NCBI GenBank assembly: GCA_024529925.1
Contig: JAFEUB010000064.1
Coordinates: 1,524,001-1,588,000 of the forward strand
Length of the DNA stretch: 64,000 nt
Reading direction: 5' to 3'
Source: Ophthalmolycus amberensis
Taxonomy: Eukaryota > Chordata > Actinopteri > Perciformes > Zoarcidae
The notes beneath the pieces are model-generated. The model was not told where the DNA came from. It ran no database searches and was given only the letters and a program-made list of their open reading frames with translations. Shown in pieces: positions 58,632 through 64,000 of this stretch; positions within the stretch are counted from its first letter, which is position 1, and each line of letters opens with the position of its first letter. Position numbers and translations under genes: made by a program.

Positions 58632-61600
58632 ATGGACACTGATAAATTCAACTATGCTTACAGTTGTGACTTGGACATCAACGTTCAACTTAAGATGTAA
58701 GTTTTGTACTTGACGTTAATCATTAGGTTTTTGCTCAAGCAGTGTAACTAATCTATGTTGTGACAGGATGCTGTGTGTGCGTGTGTGTAAAGACACTGTC
58801 TATATTTAGCTAAACCATGTCACAACGAACTGTTTATCAAATCAAACATTTAAGTAAATGTCCACATTTATCACGAATCCCAGAACGAGGTGTTAAGAGT
58901 AGTTTGTAGATGTGGTCTGACTTTGTACTGAAACAGTTTGGCCTTTTACAAAAAAAAGTGTTGCAAAATTGATGTTGCCTGTTGTATTATTGAGACTTAT
59001 TTGTGAGGGAACAACTTGGAGCACCCTTGAAAACATCGGCATCAACATATTTGTTTCTCTCCTTCCTCCCCGCCCCACTCGGTCTGTGTTTTCTGCTCTT
59101 CCAGAGGCAGCTTAGAGGGGAAGCGAGAGCAGAAGAGCTACAAAGCCCTGCTCGAAGACCCGATGCTGCGGTTCTCTGGCCTCTACCAGGAGAACTGCTC
59201 GGACCTCTACGTCACCTGTCAGGTGTTTGCTGAAGGAAAGCCTCTCGCCCTGCCTGTTCGCACCTCCTACAAAGCCTTCAGCACACGTTGGAAGTGAGAA
59301 TGAATCTCTTTCTTTGTGTTTGCTCTCTTCTCTTTTCTCACTAATGTTTATGAGAATATTGTTACGTATGGTTCTATGTCCTGCTGTGAATGTTTGTGCT
59401 TGGGTGTGTGTGTGTGCATGCGTGTGTATTCTGTGTCTTTTGACTTCTAGGTGCAGCTCCCTCACGAGTGATTGAAGGCACCTGGATGTGGTTTACCTGT
59501 ATAAGCGCCTCCTTGCTCTGCCCTCGCGCTCTCTCATCTGCCTGGCACCAGACCCGGGTCTGCAGTGGGATTTGCGCACTACAGTTTACTTGTGTCCTGT
59601 AAATAAACTGGCAGCTGTGGTTGTTTTTAACCTAACTTGGTGTCGTGTCCCTCCTATATGTTGCGACTCCCGAGCCGGTCGTAACAATATTGTTACCCCC
59701 AAAACCCATCTCCACTATTGTGCCCTGTTTATTTATTTGACCATCTTCAGAGCTGAAAAGATACAAAACTCCCTCCAGTACAAGCAAATTTCCTGGAGTT
59801 GCATATCAGTTCCTCAGACCCTTATCTCCTTATCTCCTTCTTCCGCTCTCCTGCTGTCCTGCGCAGCTGGAACGAGTGGCTGCGGCTGCCGGTCAAGTAC
59901 CCAGACCTTCCCCAAAGTGCCCAGGTCGCTCTCACAGTGTGGGACATCTACGGGCCCGGCAGAGCCGTCCCCGTTGGGGGAACCACTGTCACCTTGTTTG
60001 GCAAATATGGGTGAGTCTAACATCGCACTACTACCTCTGGTTTGTTACCGACACAATAGAACAATGAGTTTTGCTACCAGGTTGTAAGATCAGCTTTGAG
60101 TTCACCTCACAGCTGCACTTTGTGAGATGACACATTGATGTGTGAGGAGTAAAACACCCCCTCCTGTTTTCTTCTAGTATGTTCCGGCAAGGGATGCATG
60201 ACCTGAAGGTCTGGCCGGGTGTGGAGGGGGATGGAGGAGAGCCCACCACCACACCGGGACGCACCAGCAGCAGCCTGACGGAGGACCAGATGGGCAGACT
60301 CGCCAAGGTACAACACCGCATGTGGGTGGACAGGGTTAAATGTGTGGGTGACTTAATGACGAAAAGAGATGAAAAGGGAAAGAGATATGATGTTGGTAAA
60401 GGGAGAGAAACCCCCACCGATACCAAGTGGTGTCTATACCATCATCTGTTCCAGGGCCCTGACCTGGAGGTACTCGGTGATGTGAGTACAAGTGGAGGAG
60501 TTAGTGTTGTCAATGCAGAATGTGTGTATGTGTGTGAAGAAGGCCTCGGTCCAGATGTGTTTGCAAACCACTTGTATCGCTCCTTAAATGAGGATTACCA
60601 CATTAGAACAATTCAGACTGTGTCAGGGAGGTTCCCATTATCGGTTAAAATACTTCCTTTGTCTGTTTAAATCCCTGAACACTTTGCATTGTTCTGTGTG
60701 GGGAACCCCATATGTTGTGAAAACCCATTCAGTGCTTTTAGAAATACACGTTGACCCAGACACTCGTCTATCGAGGTGTACGGCTGCGTTCTTGAGAGCA
60801 TCACACGCGTTCGTTTTTAGCTTTTCTGCTGTTGCCGTACGTCAGTGTGTGTTTCCTGTCAGTGTGTGCATGCTTTTCTTGTTCACGTGGACACACAAAA
60901 AGATTGTTTGTCAACGTGTTGCAGCTTTTTTGGAATATTTAGTGGAAAGCGTCAGGGATTTAATTTTACCGTCATCTGATTGGATTGTTTAAAAAAAAAA
61001 AAAAAGAAATGACTACATTGATTCCTACTTTTAATCTATTAATCCTGAGTGCAGTTGACTTAATCACAGCCAACGTTTTTTTCCTCGGCTGCTACCAGTT
61101 CATGTGTTGTTGTAAAGAGCACTAATTCTAACCAGCTGAGTTGTGGGCTTTCTGTTCGTGGCCAAATATGTGCTTACATTCCCGACACCCACACTGACCG
61201 ACGAGTGGATTGGCTGCTTGAGCGTGTGTGTGTGTATGTGTGTGTGTGTCCGGAGATGCTGGATTGGCTGCTGCCACTGGATTTGTGCATGATTTGGTTG
61301 AGCTGTTTGCACATCAGCCACCATGCTGAAACCTCAACCTCCATTATTTTGTTGTATTTTGGTAAACCTTTGCCTCTTCCTCCTCTGTCTCGCTTTCTCT
61401 CTCTCTCTCTCCATCCAGCTGACGAAGGCCCACCGTCAGGGCCACATGGTGAAGGTAGACTGGCTGGACCGTCTCACCTTCAGAGAGATTGAGATGATCA
61501 ACGAGGTGAGTGCGTTTACCTCCAAACTGAAATATACTCCACAGCTCCGTGATGGGTGACTTGACGTTTTGTAGAGACATTCATCGTCCCCAGAGGACTT

Positions 61601-63948
61601 TGATTATCCTCTGACTTTTCCTCGAGCGCCACCATGAGGTTGACATTTGTGTTTTTTTGTCATGCACAAATGTTTTCACAGTAGTCTTTTAACTAACCGT
61701 CGTCTTTTGAGTTGAATTCAAGTGTTTTTCGTCATGTATGTTTCTGCAGAGCGAGAAGCGCAGCTCTAACTTCATGTACCTCATGGTGGAGTTTCCCCGC
61801 GTCAAAACAAATGACAAGGAATACAGTATTGTCTATTATGAAAAGGTATTTTTTTTTTTACATTTAAATGCTCGTAACGAGGTGTATTTTAGAGTGTAAC
61901 ATCCTTGAATATCACTGGAAACTGTGCCGGCTGATTGGTGTATTTCACTCAGGATGGAGACGATGCATCGCCTGTTCTCACCAGCTGCGACATCGTCAAA
62001 GTTCCCGACCCACAGATGGGGATGGTGAGAGGACACACGCAAATACACCCACTTACACTCTGGAAAGAATTCATTTATGATGTCTATTGTTGGTTTAGCA
62101 TTATATGAATTTCATGTAAAATATTACAATAATGTAGCATGCTTGATTTATAGTGTGTATTTATATATGCAGTGTTTTTCAATTCATGGTCTTTCTACAG
62201 GAGAACCTGGTGGAGAGCAAGCATCACAAACTGGCTCGTAGCCTCCGCAGTGGGCCCTCAGATCACGACCTGAAGCCCAACGCTGCCACACGTGACCAGC
62301 TTAATGTAAGCAACAAGAAGTCTGGTTTTTATTTACTCTCCACATGTAGTTGAATCTGAGAGTAGAAAAGAAAATAAGTTTATTGATGTATGATTGATCC
62401 CTGGGGAGTTCTTTACCATGTCTGCTATTACAAACCACTGGAATTGATTTGGTCTGTGTGTGTCTGTGTGCACCAACAGATCATTGTGAGCTACCCTCCG
62501 ACCAAGCAGCTGAGCTCTGAAGAACAGGACCTGGTGTGGAAGTTCAGATACTACCTCACCACACAGGAGAAGGTGGGTGTGTTTCTTACATTCTGCCCCA
62601 CCGTAACCAAGTCTGCTGAAGTTCCTGTCTCAATCCTCTTCTCTTCCTCCTCCTCTCGCTGCAGGCCCTCACAAAGTTCCTCAAGTGTGTCAACTGGGAT
62701 CTGCCCCAGGAGGCCAAGCAGGCTCTGGAGCTGCTGGGGAAGTGGAGGCCGATGGATGTGGAGGACTCCCTGGAGCTGCTCTCCTCCCAGTTCACCAACC
62801 CCACAGTTAGACGCTACGCTGTGGCACGCCTGCAGCAGGCAGACGATGAGGTAGGAGGACTGGGGGGTCACTAGGATACCTGTGTGGATAAAACTTGTTT
62901 CAAACCTGAGCTTTGAATTCCAAATATGAAGTACTTTGTGAATAACCTCTTTGGCATTGTTGTTGCCGTCTCCTCTTCCTCTAGGACCTACTGATGTATC
63001 TTCTCCAGCTGGTCCAGGCGCTCAAGTACGAGAACTTCAGTGACATTCAGGGCGGCCTGGAGCCCGGCAGCAGGAGAGACAGCCAGGGACTTTCAGATGA
63101 CTCGTCACTGGACAGGTCGGTTCTAACTGCTACTCCGTCTGTGGATCGTAAATAAGTCGGCACTACGAGCAGCTTCGACAGAAGCGAGACACATGTGGAG
63201 GTTCTGTTGTTGTGTAAAAAAAAAGACACTGAGAAGCAGAACGGTTGTTGTACTTCCAGGGATTTTTTTTTCCCTGTTTTGTTTTTATGGCCTGGATCTA
63301 AATTTAACCCAGAAGTTCTCACTGTTTGGGAGAGTATTTTTGACATTGCAGAATTTTGATTATTTTCCTTTCAGGAGCCGTAATGAACTCTTAGGTTATT
63401 ATGGTTTTACTGGCGTCGCTCTGTCGAGCTCTGGCCAGAATCTGGAGGCCAGAGCTCTGACGGTCAAAAACAGTCCACACTGAACACAGCGTCTCATCAG
63501 TTTAACTAAAGGTGCCCTGAAAGTTTTCATTTCCATTTTCTCTGACTGTTGATTGTTTTTTCGTTCACTCTTTCTGTAGTTCCCAGATCCTGTCTGGTAC
63601 ATCTGGACCTTCCACTGCCACACAGAAAGGCAAGGAAGCAGCCGACAGCGAGATTATCGAGGTAAGGAAGTCAAAAATGTCCCTGAAAAGAAAACCAGAG
63701 CAGGAAAGAAACCGACAATCCCCACATGGCACATGGACAACCACCAGTTTTTGAAGAAACAGGAAGTCAGAAACACAGAATTGTGCCAGAAATTTCAAAT
63801 GTAATTTTGTTCCAGAAAAGACGCTGTATGTTAGTTTCAGCTTTGCATGGACATCTTCTTGTGTCTGTATCTCTTTGCAGCAAGACTTGTGCACATTTCT
63901 CATCTCCCGTGCTTGCAAGAACTCCACACTTGCCAACTATTTGTATTG
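58632..63948 (+). CDS. pik3c3: Phosphatidylinositol 3-kinase catalytic subunit type 3 (VPS34), 5' part
   Basis: Class III PI3-kinase that makes PI3P in complexes with VPS15 and Beclin 1 for autophagy and endosomal sorting (family knowledge). Coding exons: 58632-58696, 59105-59293, 59867-60010, 60178-60307, 61419-61505, 61750-61845, 61953-62024, 62201-62305, 62480-62572, 62665-62850, 62985-63115, 63580-63661, 63881-63948. They join in frame to 482 residues of about 887 in human. The C2 domain occupies roughly the first 200 residues (e.g. VPVGGTTVTLFGKYG, MVKVDWLDRLTFREIEMINE). The helical PIK domain follows (e.g. FLKCVNWDLPQEAKQALELL, RRYAVARLQQADDEDLLMYL). A variable Ser/Gly-rich linker lies in exons 11-12. 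The ATP-binding and catalytic kinase domain is beyond the window, so the truncation is the window edge. All introns used are GT-AG. Intron 2 holds a solo LTR and intron 4 a candidate microexon. Confidence 0.96.
59356..59690 (+). mobile_element. Solo LTR (TGTTACG...CGTAACA) with 4-bp target duplication
   Basis: A 327-bp element (59,360-59,686) begins TGTTACG and ends CGTAACA, perfect inverted LTR termini. It is flanked by ATAT on both sides (59,356-59,359 and 59,687-59,690). An internal AATAAA lies at 59,602-59,607, as expected for an LTR polyadenylation signal. No internal retroelement sequence follows, so recombination between two LTRs is the simplest history. I cannot assign the superfamily. 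It lies in PIK3C3 intron 2, in the sense orientation if the AATAAA is its polyadenylation signal. Confidence 0.75.
60308..61418 (+). other. PIK3C3 intron 4 (1.1 kb)
   Basis: Contains a candidate 27-nt microexon at 60,455-60,481, a poly-A run near 60,990-61,004, a (GT)n tract at about 61,224-61,249 and a CT-rich acceptor tract (61,392-61,411). Nothing else is recognisable. Confidence 0.7.
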
Positions 63949-64000
63949 GTGAGTAGCAGCAGGTCAATATAAACACAAAGGACTTTTTCCAGAGATAACA

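Noticed and set aside
59488..60087. Plus-strand 199-codon frame across the solo LTR and PIK3C3 exon 3
   Set aside because: It runs in a different frame from the exon and covers LTR and intron sequence. The exon itself is explained by the VPS34 C2 domain.
63376..63480. Possible extra PIK3C3 exon after the acceptor at 63,375
   Set aside because: The frame stops within a few codons. The 63,115 to 63,580 junction keeps the frame and matches the expected S-S-Q-I sequence.

Overview
This window comes from a vertebrate genome, almost certainly a ray-finned fish. The genes have many short coding exons with GT-AG introns. The encoded proteins align closely with vertebrate GBA2, RGP1, MSMP and PIK3C3. 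CA/GT microsatellites and LTR remnants lie in non-coding DNA. There is nothing prokaryotic here: no operons and no CRISPR.

Region 1 (1 to about 37,680) is one tandem array. A unit of about 347 bp repeats 108 times, and every unit carries one minus-strand tRNA-Asn(GTT) gene of 74 nt with internal A and B boxes and a downstream T-run terminator. The array runs off the left edge and ends on the right inside the 3' end of a 109th tRNA copy. The units form a few sequence classes arranged in higher-order blocks. They differ at the discriminator base: 81 have T73, 25 have G73 and 2 have A73. A few copies have damaged stems. One has an Asp-type anticodon (GTC) and one a Lys-type anticodon (TTT).

Region 2 (about 37,680-38,830) is a decayed coding remnant of an unrecognised fish protein family. 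It has a frameshift and an in-frame stop.

Region 3 (39,962-55,355) is a block whose gene order matches human 9p13.3 as I know it. GBA2 (minus, 17 coding exons, complete, 868 aa) is divergent from RGP1 (plus, 8 coding exons, complete, 386 aa). RGP1 is convergent with MSMP (minus, 3 exons, complete, 129 aa). GBA2 degrades glucosylceramide outside the lysosome, RGP1 is half of the RAB6A exchange factor, and MSMP is a small secreted cysteine-rich protein. They share a neighbourhood, not a pathway.

Region 4 (55,356-64,000) is about 3.3 kb of intergenic DNA followed by the 5' part of PIK3C3/VPS34 (plus). Thirteen coding exons (482 residues) are present and the kinase domain lies beyond the right edge. 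Intron 2 of PIK3C3 holds a solo LTR with a target-site duplication. Intron 4 contains a well-formed 27-nt in-frame candidate microexon.

Exon boundaries were set by hand from splice signals, reading-frame continuity and recalled vertebrate orthologue sequences. No alignment or tRNA-folding program was run.
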